Part shown: positions 33,000 to 42,826 of the stretch, in pieces
Layout of the letters: every line of letters begins with the position of its first letter
Position numbering within the stretch: position 1 is the first letter of the stretch
Source: a bacterium A37T11
GTDB taxonomy: Bacteria > Bacteroidota > Bacteroidia > Sphingobacteriales > Sphingobacteriaceae
Direction: 5' to 3'
Assembly (NCBI GenBank): GCA_900109895.1
Contig: FOBR01000001.1
Location: 359,332 to 423,331, forward strand
Length of the DNA stretch: 64,000 nt
The notes under the pieces: generated by a model
Databases searched by the model: none
What the model saw: only the letters and a program-made list of their open reading frames with translations
What the model was told of the DNA's origin: nothing
Position numbers and translations under genes: made by a program

Positions 33000-34373
33000 T
33001 TATGGATTTTGCTGCATGCCAGACAAGTCTATCACATCTTCCGGAATAGGTAGCGCAAAACGTGGATCATTGGGTGGCAAGGTATAGATTTGTCCATTTA
33101 AATTCCTTGTGAGCGTAATGTTTGCTCCTTCCTTGTTTAATCGTTTAATATCCATCCATCGAAGTCCTCGCATTACTAATTCTTTTCTTCTTTCGTTCAA
33201 GATTAAATTTAAAAGCTGGTCAGAAGGCATCGTGGTAATGGTAGTATATGTGCCGGTTTTCCACCTTGTCTGTAGAAGTTTGTTTAAGTCCAGAACCGCT
33301 AAGTCAGGTTAACCGTTTCGTGCATAACATTCTGCCCTTGTAATATACATTTCGTCTGTTGCAATTCCAACCCATGTTAAGCCTTCATTATAATCTCCTC
33401 TAAAACTATAGTATCCGGCACCAGCTTGGGAAAAAAACATAACCTTTCTTAGGTCGTTTGGTTCATATTGCTTAATCAATGCGGTGTCTATATTAGCGAA
33501 AGCTGGATAGGTACAGTACGACAAACCGTGTGCACCATCTTTTATTACTTCTATATTAAATTTCGAAAATGGATACGTCTTAGTTGAATCTAAAGTATTG
33601 TAATTCATAAGATCGTTTTTCAGTTGTAGGCATGAATCCGAACATTTTCCCGCGTGGTCGTAATCTCGCATGGAGAGGTATATTCTGGAAAGCAAAGCGT
33701 ATGCAGCAGGTTTTGAAGCTCGGACAGTTGAAATTGGTGTTTGGGGGAGCAAGGCTATTGCATTTTTTGCATCCGATATAATTTGATTATAGGTTTCTTG
33801 CAGAGTCGATCTAACTGATTTAACATTAAAATCGGTTGTTAGCCTTAATGGCAAACCTAAGTTACTGGCTGCTGTTGAACTGTCAAATGCCTGGCACCAA
33901 ATCCATGCAGCTTCAAGCAATGACCAGGCTCTTAAATAGTATGCTTGACCTTTTATATTTTGGTATGTTGATATATCCGAATTGTCTACGGATATTTTTT
34001 CAATATTCTCAAGAATAGTGTTGGCTATATACACATGATCATAGGCAAACGACCAATCATTGCCATCGTTTTGATCATAAGGGGGGAAGACGTTTTGGTG
34101 TGACCAGATATAAACGTTTTGATCACTTGTAGGAAAAGTCTGCCAGTTTTCGTATGTGCAAAAATAATCATCAGAGAATGCGTTGAGATTTGTTACATCA
34201 TAGTCGGCCACATATACCCTATTGTCTAAAAGGCTTTGCAGATCCTGTAAAGTGGAAGGAATTTGTAGGTGTTGGTCTGGCTTAGCATCTAAGTATTCTT
34301 TACATGAGGTGAAGCCGGAAAAACTGATTAAAAATAATAACAAACCCCCGAGTTGTTTTCTATTAAATTTCAT
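33000..34373 (-). pseudogene. RagB/SusD family lipoprotein interrupted by an in-frame stop
   Basis: Starts MKFNRKQLGGLLLFLISFSG with a lipobox Cys in FTSCKEYLDAKPD. It reads normally (KGQAYYLRAWSLLEAAW, RASKPAAYALLSRIYLSM) for 354 codons, to TAA at 33311-33309. The same frame then continues for 102 codons to the natural C-terminus, with LNKLLQTRWKTGTYTTI, LILNERRKELVMRGLRWMDI and a QQNP end. A CAA or AAA to TAA change would explain the stop. The SusC partner ends 10 bp upstream of its ATG. Confidence 0.82.
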
Positions 34374-34383
34374 ATTTGTTCGA

Positions 34384-37300
34384 TTAAAAATTTCCACGTA
34401 GTCCGATGGCACATGTTTTCGAGAGTGGATAGCTTTGATAGTCTGGATCTACCACTTGTTTATCTGCCTTCCAAATGATCCCAAGATCTGACGCATTCGC
34501 ATAGATGCTTACAGAGGAAAATGGCAATAGCCGATTTTCTCCACGTAGTATTGTAAAACTAAGGTTTACAAATTGCAACCGGATATTATCCCCTTTGGAC
34601 ACGAGATAATCCGAACCTGCGTAGAAAGCATCGCGATTCTGATCAACTGGATAAATCATTGAAGGGATATTGGTTGTCAATTCATCCCCTGGCTTTTGCC
34701 ATCTTTTTTCGAAATCGGCATGTGTAGAAGAATAGCTGCTAAATAAATCTGAGTAACTAATTGATCGTCGTTTAAAGTAATTGCCAACTTTATACGTCAG
34801 TTGAAATGTAAGGGAGACCGGACCATAGCTGAAGGTATTCCCCAGGGAACCGAACGTGGTGGGTAATACCGGCCCGTTGTATACCAAGCCTTCTAATGTG
34901 GTTTGACGTTGAATGTTCCTGTAATCTTCTGAAAGAGTTCCATTCAGGTAACCTTGCGGATTGCCATCAGCGTCAAGGCCTGCATATTTGTAAGAAAAAA
35001 TAGCATGCACCGGTTTGCCCTCCAGTCCCGTAACGCGTGCCCCTGCGTTACTAACAAATTGGCTCGCCATGGTTACAGGTAAGTAGTAAGATACTATTTT
35101 ATCTTTGTTCAGGCTTAGATTTAACATCGCTGTCCATTTGAATGTTTGTTGGAAGATGTTTGCGTTTACGTTTATATCCATACCTTTCCCTGACATAGAG
35201 GCCACATTCCGCGTCACGGTTGAGCTTCTAATCCCCGCCGTATAATCAATCGGTACCGTTCCATATAGGTCTACTCCTTTTTTCTGGTAGTAGTCAATGC
35301 TACCCGTCAGTATATTGGATAAAAGCCTGAAATCCAATCCAAGGTTTAGCATCTGCACTTTCTCCCACCGCAGCTCCGGGTTAGCGATATTTCTAATTAT
35401 TGATGCAGGTCCATCGGTATTGGTTGTGGTGGCATTGCTATATTGAATAGTCGTTAGTGCTGATCTGTTTTGATCAACATTGCCACTAAAACCAAATGTC
35501 GCCCGCAATTTTAAATAAGGCAAAATTCGAGAATGATAAAAACTTTCGTCACTTAACAACCAGCTCAGACCGGAGGACCACAGGGGCGTCCATTTGTCAT
35601 TGGTGGATACCCCAAATAAATTAGAAGCGTCCCTTCTGCCACTTAATGAGACTGTATAATGGCCCATGTAGGTATAGGCAGCGTTGGCATAAAACGACAC
35701 AAAACGGTTGGTCGTACTTGTAAAATTATTGTTTTGGCTGAAATTACCTGAGGCTCCGTTTATAATATTTCTGTGTGGATTAACATAATCTACTAAACCC
35801 GAAGTTAAAAGATCTGGATCATAACCATAGATTATACCAGAATTGGAATATTGTTTGGCCTCGCGTACTTCTGAGCCTGCAATAGCGTTTATTTCATGCC
35901 TGCCGAAGGTCTTATTTAAATTTAACTGACCTCTTAAATCGTAAGCCTCTAAAGTGCCGTTTGTCAGGTTTAATATGGCACCTTTTGGTATTGCGTATGT
36001 TACATTGCCATCATTGCCAATGACTGAATAAGAGTTTATGGGGTTCCTAGCAGCGTAGCTGTTTAGATCATTCAGATTGTTATTGACTGAGTTCTGCTTT
36101 TCATATTGATATTTTACATCTGCTGCTAACCAACGGTTTATTTGATAAGTTGCGCCAATGTTACCTACAATGTCCTGGATGTTGCCATTGTTGTGAACAT
36201 ATTTGTAATCTGAAAGGGGATAATAGTTCCAATCAAGCAGTTTTCCGCCTCCAATGGTGTCAATGAAAGGCTGCCTTAATTGGGCTATGGCTGCGGGTTT
36301 GCCATTATCATCAATTAGTGATGAATAAGGTGGAATGGCGTACGAGCCCTGGCTAATGCTGCCGTATCCCTGTTTCCCGCTATAGGTTTTTGATTGGGTA
36401 TAGGTCAATCCCAGAGAAATATTTAATTTTTCCGTTGGGTTGAAGGTGTTTTGCGAATGGAAATTGATGCGGTTGTAATCAGCACTCAGGTTATCAATGT
36501 CTTTGTCGAATCCGCCGGAAAATAAATAAGCAATGGATTTATTACCGCCGCTTAACGTAAGGGCATATTGCTGGTTGGCGCTGTTGCGGTAGACATACTT
36601 TTCAAAATCGTCCCGCACATCATGCGCAGCCATTGCATCAATTTGGCTGTTGGCGTCATCCTGAGAAATTAGCCCATCCCGCGCCTTTATGAGCAATTCC
36701 ACCACGGGTGAAAGGGCAGGTCTGTTATAGGTGTCCCGTTCCTGACCATCGTAAAACTTTTGGGAAAACAGGAATTTCTCCACATCAATAAAGTCCTTGG
36801 AAGACATGACCTGCGCTTTGTCCAATTGCGGCTTGCCGGTTGATGAAAAATTGCTGTTAAACTCCAGCTTTGGCTTCTGCCCATAATGAGCCTTCTTGGT
36901 CGTGATCACGATGACGCCATTGCCGGCTTTAGTGCCCCAGATGGAAGCCGCAGCCGCATCTTTTAAGATCGTCACTGATTCAACTGTGTTAGGGTTTAAA
37001 TTTTTGAGATCACCTTCATACGGAAAATTATCCAGAATGATCAACGGGGCCGTCGGGCCATTGATGGTGCTTAAGCCCCGGATGAGGATTTGATTGGGCT
37101 GATTCAAAGAATTTGTTCCATACACGCCGTTGGCCACTGCCGGCAATCGGCTAAGGATGTCCGTGCTGACCTGCTGGTTGAACAGCTTGTTATCAACCTG
37201 TGAAAAAGAGCCCGTAGACCGTTCCTTGGGTATAGTCTGATAACCCGTGTTGACCATGACTTCTGCTTCTTCCAGCTCTGAAGTAGCGCGGTAGAGTATG

Positions 37301-37896
37301 ATGCTGCCAATAATACCTGAAGCGGTTATTTCGCGGGTCGTGAAGCCGAGAAATGAGATTTGGAGGGTGGCAGTGGGGTCTAAACCACGAAGCGTAAATT
37401 CACCGTTTTTATTGGTGAACGTGGCTCGCGAGGTGCCTTTAACGCGTATGGTGGCATTTGCTAAGGGTGTGCCAAGGGAATCGATGACGCGGCCGGTGAT
37501 GGTTTTCCCGTCCTGAGACGGGGCTCCTCGTTCCTCGTCGGTTGCCCTACCACCAGTCCCGAAAAAATCTTTTACTTTGTCCACCATTCCTTTCTCCTTG
37601 AGCGCAATCGCCTTGTCTTCCTTGGAAATGGAGTAGGTGAAGGGTTGGTCTGCGAAACATTTTTCAAGCACGGTCTCCAACTCTTCCTGCCGTACCTGCA
37701 GGGTGACCGGCTTGGCTTGCTTAAGCAGTGCCGGATCGCTCACAAAGTTAAAGCCGCTTTGCAGCCTGATCTCCCGGAGGACTGCCTCAAGTGTTTGGTT
37801 GCGTACGGAAAGGGTGATTTTTTGCGCATACCCCTCCGCCGCGAATCCATAGACGCAAGTGGTGGTGATAATAAGCATGAGTAACTTTATCCGCAT
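34384..37896 (-). CDS. SusC/RagA TonB-linked transporter with STN domain
   Basis: 1170 residues from MRIKLLMLIITTTCVYGFAA (signal peptide). An N-terminal STN (secretin/TonB short) domain follows (QTLEAVLREIRLQSGFNF, then VTLQVRQEELETVLEKCF). Next come a CarboxypepD_reg-like domain (GRVIDSLGTPLANATIRVKG), the plug with VMVNTGYQTIPKERSTGSF and LIILDNFPYEGD, and a long barrel ending in LRGNF. The STN domain passes a signal to the FecR encoded upstream, so transport and transcription are coupled. It is intact in length, but its susD and TlpA partners are broken. Confidence 0.92.
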   Translation of the reverse strand: MRIKLLMLIITTTCVYGFAAEGYAQKITLSVRNQTLEAVLREIRLQSGFNFVSDPALLKQAKPVTLQVRQEELETVLEKCFADQPFTYSISKEDKAIALKEKGMVDKVKDFFGTGGRATDEERGAPSQDGKTITGRVIDSLGTPLANATIRVKGTSRATFTNKNGEFTLRGLDPTATLQISFLGFTTREITASGIIGSIILYRATSELEEAEVMVNTGYQTIPKERSTGSFSQVDNKLFNQQVSTDILSRLPAVANGVYGTNSLNQPNQILIRGLSTINGPTAPLIILDNFPYEGDLKNLNPNTVESVTILKDAAAASIWGTKAGNGVIVITTKKAHYGQKPKLEFNSNFSSTGKPQLDKAQVMSSKDFIDVEKFLFSQKFYDGQERDTYNRPALSPVVELLIKARDGLISQDDANSQIDAMAAHDVRDDFEKYVYRNSANQQYALTLSGGNKSIAYLFSGGFDKDIDNLSADYNRINFHSQNTFNPTEKLNISLGLTYTQSKTYSGKQGYGSISQGSYAIPPYSSLIDDNGKPAAIAQLRQPFIDTIGGGKLLDWNYYPLSDYKYVHNNGNIQDIVGNIGATYQINRWLAADVKYQYEKQNSVNNNLNDLNSYAARNPINSYSVIGNDGNVTYAIPKGAILNLTNGTLEAYDLRGQLNLNKTFGRHEINAIAGSEVREAKQYSNSGIIYGYDPDLLTSGLVDYVNPHRNIINGASGNFSQNNNFTSTTNRFVSFYANAAYTYMGHYTVSLSGRRDASNLFGVSTNDKWTPLWSSGLSWLLSDESFYHSRILPYLKLRATFGFSGNVDQNRSALTTIQYSNATTTNTDGPASIIRNIANPELRWEKVQMLNLGLDFRLLSNILTGSIDYYQKKGVDLYGTVPIDYTAGIRSSTVTRNVASMSGKGMDINVNANIFQQTFKWTAMLNLSLNKDKIVSYYLPVTMASQFVSNAGARVTGLEGKPVHAIFSYKYAGLDADGNPQGYLNGTLSEDYRNIQRQTTLEGLVYNGPVLPTTFGSLGNTFSYGPVSLTFQLTYKVGNYFKRRSISYSDLFSSYSSTHADFEKRWQKPGDELTTNIPSMIYPVDQNRDAFYAGSDYLVSKGDNIRLQFVNLSFTILRGENRLLPFSSVSIYANASDLGIIWKADKQVVDPDYQSYPLSKTCAIGLRGNF

Positions 37897-38022
37897 AAAA
37901 ATTTCTTTTACATGTAAATCCATATATTTGTTGCTTAGTTGGGTTTATATAAAAACTGTGTGATTCCATTTTTTATTCCCGCCGCTCCCAAGCGGTAGGG
38001 AAAGGGTAAGCCCAGCCATTAG

Positions 38023-38050
38023 GCCAGGGGTGGTTCGAAGCGCCCCTGGC
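38023..38050. terminator. Strong hairpin between fecR and susC
   Basis: GCCAGGGG and CCCCTGGC form an 8-bp GC stem around a 12-base loop, 36 bp past the fecR stop. A smaller hairpin (CCGCT-CCCA-AGCGG, around 37982) follows on the minus strand. There is no long T run in the minus direction. It may attenuate readthrough from fecR into susC, or stabilise the 3' end of the fecR message. Confidence 0.5.
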
Positions 38051-38085
38051 TTCCTTTTTGGGATAGCCCGTGTGTGTTGTAAAGT

Positions 38086-39255
38086 TTATTTCGTGACGGT
38101 CACCCTCCTTTCTGCGCCTGTGGGCGCTTCTATGTTAAAGTGTACCCTTCCGGTCATCTCCAGGTTTTTCAACACCGAGGAGATGGGTGTAGCGCGTGAT
38201 ACCTCGCCCCAGAATAAGAGTTGTTTGGCTTCTGGGTAGGTGTATATGATCTTGACGTTGTACCAGCGGGCTACCTTGGCCATGATGCTCTCTAAGGGCT
38301 CGTTGTGGAAGATGAAGAGGTTGTTGCGCCAGGCCGTTTCGCTCTCAACCGTCACCCTGCTTACCGTGAGGCTATCCCCGTTCAAAATGGCTTGCTGCGC
38401 CGGGCTTAACAGTTTTACGTTGTACGTTTTACGTTTTAAGTTTTGCGTTTTGACTCGGACTTTTCCTTCTATAAGGGTAGTCCGTTCGTTGGTTTCATCC
38501 GAGTAAGCAGCAACATTGAAACTCGTGCCCAAGACCAAAATTTCCTGGTTTTTACTGATGACTTTGAAGGGTTTTGTTTTGTCTTCTTTGATTTCAAAGA
38601 AGGCTTCGCCTTCTATAAAGACTTCCCGGCTGTTGCCGCTGAAGCGGGAAGGGTATTTTAGCGTGGATGCAGCATTGAGCCAGACTTTTGTTCCGTCTTC
38701 GAGGATTACTTGGTATTGACCGCCTTTTGGGGTTGATAATGTTAAAGAAGTGGGCAGAGATGTTTCGGCTCCCTTCCCCTCTTTCCCTCCCTCACCGCTC
38801 AACTTGACGCCGGGTAGCGATTTACCGCTCTGATATTTTATATTTTTGTCTTCGATAATAATTCCTCTTTGCGCGCTGTCCAGCTCCACTTTTGTGCCGT
38901 CTCCAAGGGTGAGGGTTGCTTGGTTGTAGCCGGGGGGTACATCATTTACGAATTCAGATTTACGATTTACGATTGAACTGCTTTGATAAAAATACAGAGC
39001 TGTGGCTAACGCCACTAATAAGATTGCGGCGGCGGCCCAGTAGTAAGGTTGTAGTTTTGTTGGGCGGGGCGCGAGTTGTGCTTTCAGGGCTTCCAGGCTT
39101 TCTGCTTGTTGGGTGGCTGGGTCCTGATTAATGGATGGATAGGGCTGAACAGCAAGCAGGTCATGGTACCAGCGCTCCACAAGGGCTTTCTCCTCGGGCG
39201 TGCATTCGCCCTGGTTGTACTTGTTGAGTAGTTCTTCCGCTTTCTTCTTGTCCAT
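38086..39255 (-). CDS. FecR-family anti-sigma regulator (FecR and DUF4974)
   Basis: 389 residues. The N-terminal cytoplasmic part (LLNKYNQGECTPEEKALVERW) precedes one membrane helix (about 69-90, YYWAAAAILLVALATALYFY). The periplasmic FecR domain includes VPPGYNQATLTLGDGTKVEL, TPKGGQYQVILEDGTKVWLN and EVFIEGEAFFEIKEDKTKPF. A DUF4974 domain (about 320-385) ends the protein. It controls the ECF sigma encoded upstream in response to the STN-bearing SusC. Two short in-frame simple repeats (38411-38454 and 38944-38978) lie inside the gene. Confidence 0.9.
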   Translation of the reverse strand: MDKKKAEELLNKYNQGECTPEEKALVERWYHDLLAVQPYPSINQDPATQQAESLEALKAQLAPRPTKLQPYYWAAAAILLVALATALYFYQSSSIVNRKSEFVNDVPPGYNQATLTLGDGTKVELDSAQRGIIIEDKNIKYQSGKSLPGVKLSGEGGKEGKGAETSLPTSLTLSTPKGGQYQVILEDGTKVWLNAASTLKYPSRFSGNSREVFIEGEAFFEIKEDKTKPFKVISKNQEILVLGTSFNVAAYSDETNERTTLIEGKVRVKTQNLKRKTYNVKLLSPAQQAILNGDSLTVSRVTVESETAWRNNLFIFHNEPLESIMAKVARWYNVKIIYTYPEAKQLLFWGEVSRATPISSVLKNLEMTGRVHFNIEAPTGAERRVTVTK

Positions 39256-39448
39256 GATATGTTTTCTGCGTTCTGAATATAAAAACAGTTAAGGGGGCCT
39301 AAGGGTGGAAATTTATTTTCACTTTTTTTTATTTTTATAAATAGCAGCGTTTGCTAATGGTTATTGACAGTTAAAGACGCCACAAAGATAGTGTTTTTAT
39401 ATTAACAAAGACTATTAAATAATAGAAAAAATGATAATTTATTTTCCT

Positions 39449-40045
39449 CTAAAATAAGCTTACTAATAGGCTGATGACCATTGAAAATAAGGTCATAAAG
39501 TGCCGTAGCCGCTGGCGGATGGTTTTGAGGGCGTGGCTGATGTGGCTCTTGACGGTGGGCTCACTGATGTGCAGCTGTACGGCTATTTCTTTGTGGGTGA
39601 GGTTTTCCTTGCGGCTTAGTTCATAGGCTTCCCGCATTTTGGATGGCATACGGGCAATTTCGGCTTCGATGGCTTCCCGGATCTCTTTTTCCTGTATGCT
39701 GGCAATGACGGTATTGGCAGATGGCTCGGGGTACTGCATGAGCACCTCCAGGTAATCAGCCCGTACTTTTTGCTGCTGGATAAGGTTGAGTATTTTATTG
39801 CGCAGGGTGATAAACAGGTAACTTTCTATGTTACTCCCATCTTTGAGTGTGGATGCTTTGGAATAAAGGGTAAGGAAGAGTTCCTGCACGACATCTTGTG
39901 CATCGTCTTCGTTTTTGAGCATGCGCAGCGCGTGGCTGTACATAATAGTCCAATATTGCTTATAGATATAGGTAAAAACGCCGTGATTGCCACTCTTTAA
40001 CAGCGAAAGGAGCTCAGCATCGTTATATTTACCCTTATCTGGCAT
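39449..40045 (-). CDS. RNA polymerase ECF sigma factor
   Basis: 198 residues. Region 2 includes YKQYWTIMYSHALRMLKNED and DAQDVVQELFLTLY; region 4 has MREAYELSRKENLTHKEIAV and SEPTVKSHISHALKTIRQRL. A hydrophobic 14-residue tail (FMTLFSMVISLLVS) is common in Bacteroidota FecI-like sigmas. It should activate the fecR-susC-susD operon when FecR releases it. A perfect -7 box TATATTTG (40066-40073) lies 20 bp upstream. A 193-bp non-coding gap separates it from fecR. Confidence 0.92.
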   Translation of the reverse strand: MPDKGKYNDAELLSLLKSGNHGVFTYIYKQYWTIMYSHALRMLKNEDDAQDVVQELFLTLYSKASTLKDGSNIESYLFITLRNKILNLIQQQKVRADYLEVLMQYPEPSANTVIASIQEKEIREAIEAEIARMPSKMREAYELSRKENLTHKEIAVQLHISEPTVKSHISHALKTIRQRLRHFMTLFSMVISLLVSLF

Positions 40046-40065
40046 CGTTGATTATTGTTTATAAG

Positions 40066-40073
40066 CAAATATA
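40066..40073 (-). promoter_or_regulatory. -7 promoter box (TATATTTG) of the ECF sigma gene
   Basis: A perfect TAnnTTTG match on the minus strand, 20 bp before the sigma ATG. It implies expression by the housekeeping sigma factor rather than by autoregulation alone. Confidence 0.55.
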
Positions 40074-40218
40074 AACCTTTGTTTAAGTGATTTCCAAATA
40101 ATTGTATAAAAATATAAATTGGTGTCTAATAAATTAATACAAGAAACCAAATAGCCATAGGGGTATTTTATGCCCGTTGCCCACTTCGATGTTATCAGCG
40201 GCGATGTAATTTTGAAAG

Positions 40219-41139
40219 CTACATTCCGGAAACTGCACTAATGGTTTTAATGGTCATCGGGATACTCATATCTTGGGGTATCTTTTCATTTCTGCTGATA
40301 TGGGCGATGCCTTTTAAATCTTGCTGAAACTGACCTTCACTGATCCATCCCGTGGCTTTGTCAATTTTGATGGTGGAGGTCATGGAGCCTTTCAGGTCAA
40401 ACTTCATCGGAATGCCATTGGCTAGCCGTTCCTTGGTGCTGTCTGTGCCAAGGGTAGAATTGCCTTTAAGGATATACTGGTCTGCCGTAACTTCTGAAAG
40501 CTGGTAGGTATTAACCAGGTGGGCATCCATGGCACCACTGAGGTTAGTCTCTGTCGTCCACTGATCGCCTGCTTTTACCTTTTTGTTAGGAAAGATACCC
40601 AGGAACATTTCCAGGTTTCCCTTCATGGCCTGAGCACCATAAGCTTGCTTTAATTGATCGGCCAGCTGTGCTTTTTGCGCAGCCCCCAGCGTGTCCAGGC
40701 TTTTCATCATGCCGGTAAAGAGCTGCTCGGTACCCGTTACGTCAACGACTTTGCCACTTTGGCTTAAGACTATGGTAAAGGGTGCATTTTTGAGCGAAGC
40801 CAGCGCTTTAGACATCGGATCGTTGGCGGCTATATTCTCAGAGCTAAAGTGGGCGCCTCCCTGAGGCATCTTCATTTCCATGCGCAGGGAGTCAAACTGC
40901 ACCGTTAAATCATATAGCGTATCGCGGATGTTGCTCACCAGGTAATCGGTACTGCCCACGATGTTGGCCTCTACCTGCATAGACTGCCCCATGACTTCCT
41001 GATCGACGGTGGTATTGACACGGCTAAGCTGTTTATAATGGCTACCCTTTTTCAAATGCAGCCCCAATTGAATTTCTTGTGCCTGGCACCATCCAAGTAC
41101 CATCACGCACATGCCTAAGCATAAAAAACGCTTTCTCAT
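40219..41139 (-). CDS. DUF6263 family exported protein
   Basis: 306 residues with a cleavable signal (MRKRFLCLGMCVMVLGWCQA, then QEIQLGLHLKKGSHY). The rest is beta-rich: LYDLTVQFDSLRMEMKMPQG, MEMKMPQGGAHFSSENIAAN, then KVKAGDQWTTETNLSGAMDA and GSMTSTIKIDKATGWISEGQ. It matches the DUF6263 layout, often seen as a single exported beta domain. Function unknown. It lies alone, 173 bp upstream of the sigma gene on the same strand and divergent from the aldo/keto reductase. Confidence 0.7.
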   Translation of the reverse strand: MRKRFLCLGMCVMVLGWCQAQEIQLGLHLKKGSHYKQLSRVNTTVDQEVMGQSMQVEANIVGSTDYLVSNIRDTLYDLTVQFDSLRMEMKMPQGGAHFSSENIAANDPMSKALASLKNAPFTIVLSQSGKVVDVTGTEQLFTGMMKSLDTLGAAQKAQLADQLKQAYGAQAMKGNLEMFLGIFPNKKVKAGDQWTTETNLSGAMDAHLVNTYQLSEVTADQYILKGNSTLGTDSTKERLANGIPMKFDLKGSMTSTIKIDKATGWISEGQFQQDLKGIAHISRNEKIPQDMSIPMTIKTISAVSGM

Positions 41140-41227
41140 GATGCAATGTAGTTAATTTATTTTAATTGTAGCTTAAAGGAGTTGATTTCCGTATGTTTGG
41201 ATTTTGTGAATCTAATAGATAATAACG

Positions 41228-42217
41228 ATGATGTATCTTGCTTCTGCGTCCCGGTACCGGGATATGGAATATAGGCGCTGTGGCCGCAGCGGGATTAAAC
41301 TGCCAGCTTTGTCTCTGGGTCTATGGCATAATTTTGGGCATGTGGACGTGCTTGATACGGGCCGGGGCCTCATCAGGCAGGCTTTTGATGCGGGTATTAC
41401 CCATTTTGACCTGGCCAATAATTACGGGCCTCCTCCGGGATCGGCCGAGGAGAACTTCGGGCGTATCCTCCGCCAAGATCTGGCCCAACACCGTGATGAG
41501 CTGATGATCTCCAGCAAAGCGGGCTATACCATGTGGGACGGGCCATACGGCGATTGGGGATCAAAGAAATACCTGGTGTCTAGCCTGGACCAGAGCCTGA
41601 AACGCATGGGGCTGGATTATGTGGATATTTTTTATCACCACCGTCCCGACCCGGATACCCCCCTTGAAGAGACGATGTCGGCGCTGCACTTGCTGGTGCA
41701 ACAGGGCAAGGCGCTGTATGTGGGCCTGTCCAATTACCGGCCGGAAGAGGCCCGCAAGGCCTTCGCAATTTTAAAAGAACTGGGTACACCTTGCCTTATC
41801 CACCAACCCAAGTATTCAATGTTTGAACGCTGGGTTGAGGATGGGTTGCTTGACTTGCTGCAGGATGAGGGGGTGGGCTGTATACCGTTCTCACCGCTGG
41901 CGCAAGGCTTGCTAACCAACAAATACCTGAAAGATATTCCGGCTGACTCGCGTGCGGCCAAGGAACACGGGTTCCTGAAGGTGGATGATATAACCGCCGA
42001 AGTGCGTGAAAAGCTGGTCAAATTAAATGATATTGCCAAGGAGCGGGGCCAAAGCCTGGCCCAAATGGCCCTTGCTTGGTTACTAAAGGATGGCCGGGTA
42101 ACTTCAGTATTGATTGGGGCGAGCCGAGCAGAGCAATTGAAGGACTCGCTGGGTTGCCTTGAAAACACCATTTTCAGCCTTAGTGAACTAGAGGCCATTC
42201 ACGACATACTCGGCTAA
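41228..42217 (+). CDS. Aldo/keto reductase, YghZ-type (L-glyceraldehyde 3-phosphate reductase)
   Basis: 329 residues. Aldo/keto reductase catalytic tetrad: D in THFDLANNYG, Tyr in the same motif, Lys in MISSKAGYTMWDGPYGDWGS and His in DIFYHHRPDPDTP. NADPH-binding residues occur near RVTSVLIGASRAEQLKDSL. YghZ-type enzymes reduce L-glyceraldehyde 3-phosphate and methylglyoxal in vitro. The stop overlaps the convergent hypothetical gene by 4 bp. Confidence 0.87.
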   Translation: MMYLASASRYRDMEYRRCGRSGIKLPALSLGLWHNFGHVDVLDTGRGLIRQAFDAGITHFDLANNYGPPPGSAEENFGRILRQDLAQHRDELMISSKAGYTMWDGPYGDWGSKKYLVSSLDQSLKRMGLDYVDIFYHHRPDPDTPLEETMSALHLLVQQGKALYVGLSNYRPEEARKAFAILKELGTPCLIHQPKYSMFERWVEDGLLDLLQDEGVGCIPFSPLAQGLLTNKYLKDIPADSRAAKEHGFLKVDDITAEVREKLVKLNDIAKERGQSLAQMALAWLLKDGRVTSVLIGASRAEQLKDSLGCLENTIFSLSELEAIHDILG

Positions 42218-42822
42218 AAAGCCACGATGCTGTCAATAAATTTAATGGTCTCGGCCATGACGTCTTTGTATGACTCGGCCAGCGTTTTTTTAGCAGTGAT
42301 CTGCCCGGTGATGTCCGGGCGGTTCACTGTACTGGCAATGTCCTTGCTGCGGGTTTTGGTCGTGATGCCGTTGCTCGCAGTAATTTTAATGCGAAGGCCC
42401 ACCAGCGAAGTCCAGTCATTTTTGGGCACTTCCATCTTAAAACCTTGGTCGGTAAGGCCGATGGCCTTGATGGCGTCCATGGCCAAACCCGAATGATAGG
42501 CCGCAATGCCGATTTTGATGGTGATGGCACTATCTGCAGGTTCCTTAAAATAGGCGCTGCTGTCTTGCAAATGAAAACGGGCATCCGGAAATTCTGCCTG
42601 GATACGGGCAGCCAATGCATTAGTTACATCGGCCGGGGTACACGCTACGTAGGTTTGGTCCGTGATTTGGCGGGCATCATAAATAACCAGGTTTATATCT
42701 TTGCCGTGCAGGCCCGTGCTACGGGTGTTTTTGGCAACCGGTGCCGGGCACCATACGTGTACTTGGGCGTGTGCCACCAATGTCATACTATATATAAGAA
42801 CGATCAATCCTAATTTCTTCAT
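42214..42822 (-). CDS. Hypothetical exported protein, 202 residues
   Basis: I do not recognise this family. A signal peptide (MKKLGLIVLIYSMTLVAHAQ) precedes about 180 residues with an alternating helix and strand pattern (INLVIYDARQITDQ, ALAARIQAEFPDARFHLQ, ITIKIGIAAYHSGLA, LRIKITASNGITTKT). The pattern recalls small periplasmic lipoproteins that tether outer-membrane complexes, but no motif confirms it. A perfect -7 box TAAATTTG (42827-42834) sits only 4 bp before the ATG. It diverges from the GH16 gene. Confidence 0.65.
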   Translation of the reverse strand: MKKLGLIVLIYSMTLVAHAQVHVWCPAPVAKNTRSTGLHGKDINLVIYDARQITDQTYVACTPADVTNALAARIQAEFPDARFHLQDSSAYFKEPADSAITIKIGIAAYHSGLAMDAIKAIGLTDQGFKMEVPKNDWTSLVGLRIKITASNGITTKTRSKDIASTVNRPDITGQITAKKTLAESYKDVMAETIKFIDSIVAF

Positions 42823-42826
42823 CTGG

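Noticed and set aside
25000..34400. Search for CRISPR arrays, integrase genes or insertion-sequence transposases
   Set aside because: None was found. The only regular repeat is the 42-bp array, whose units are contiguous and degenerate without spacers.
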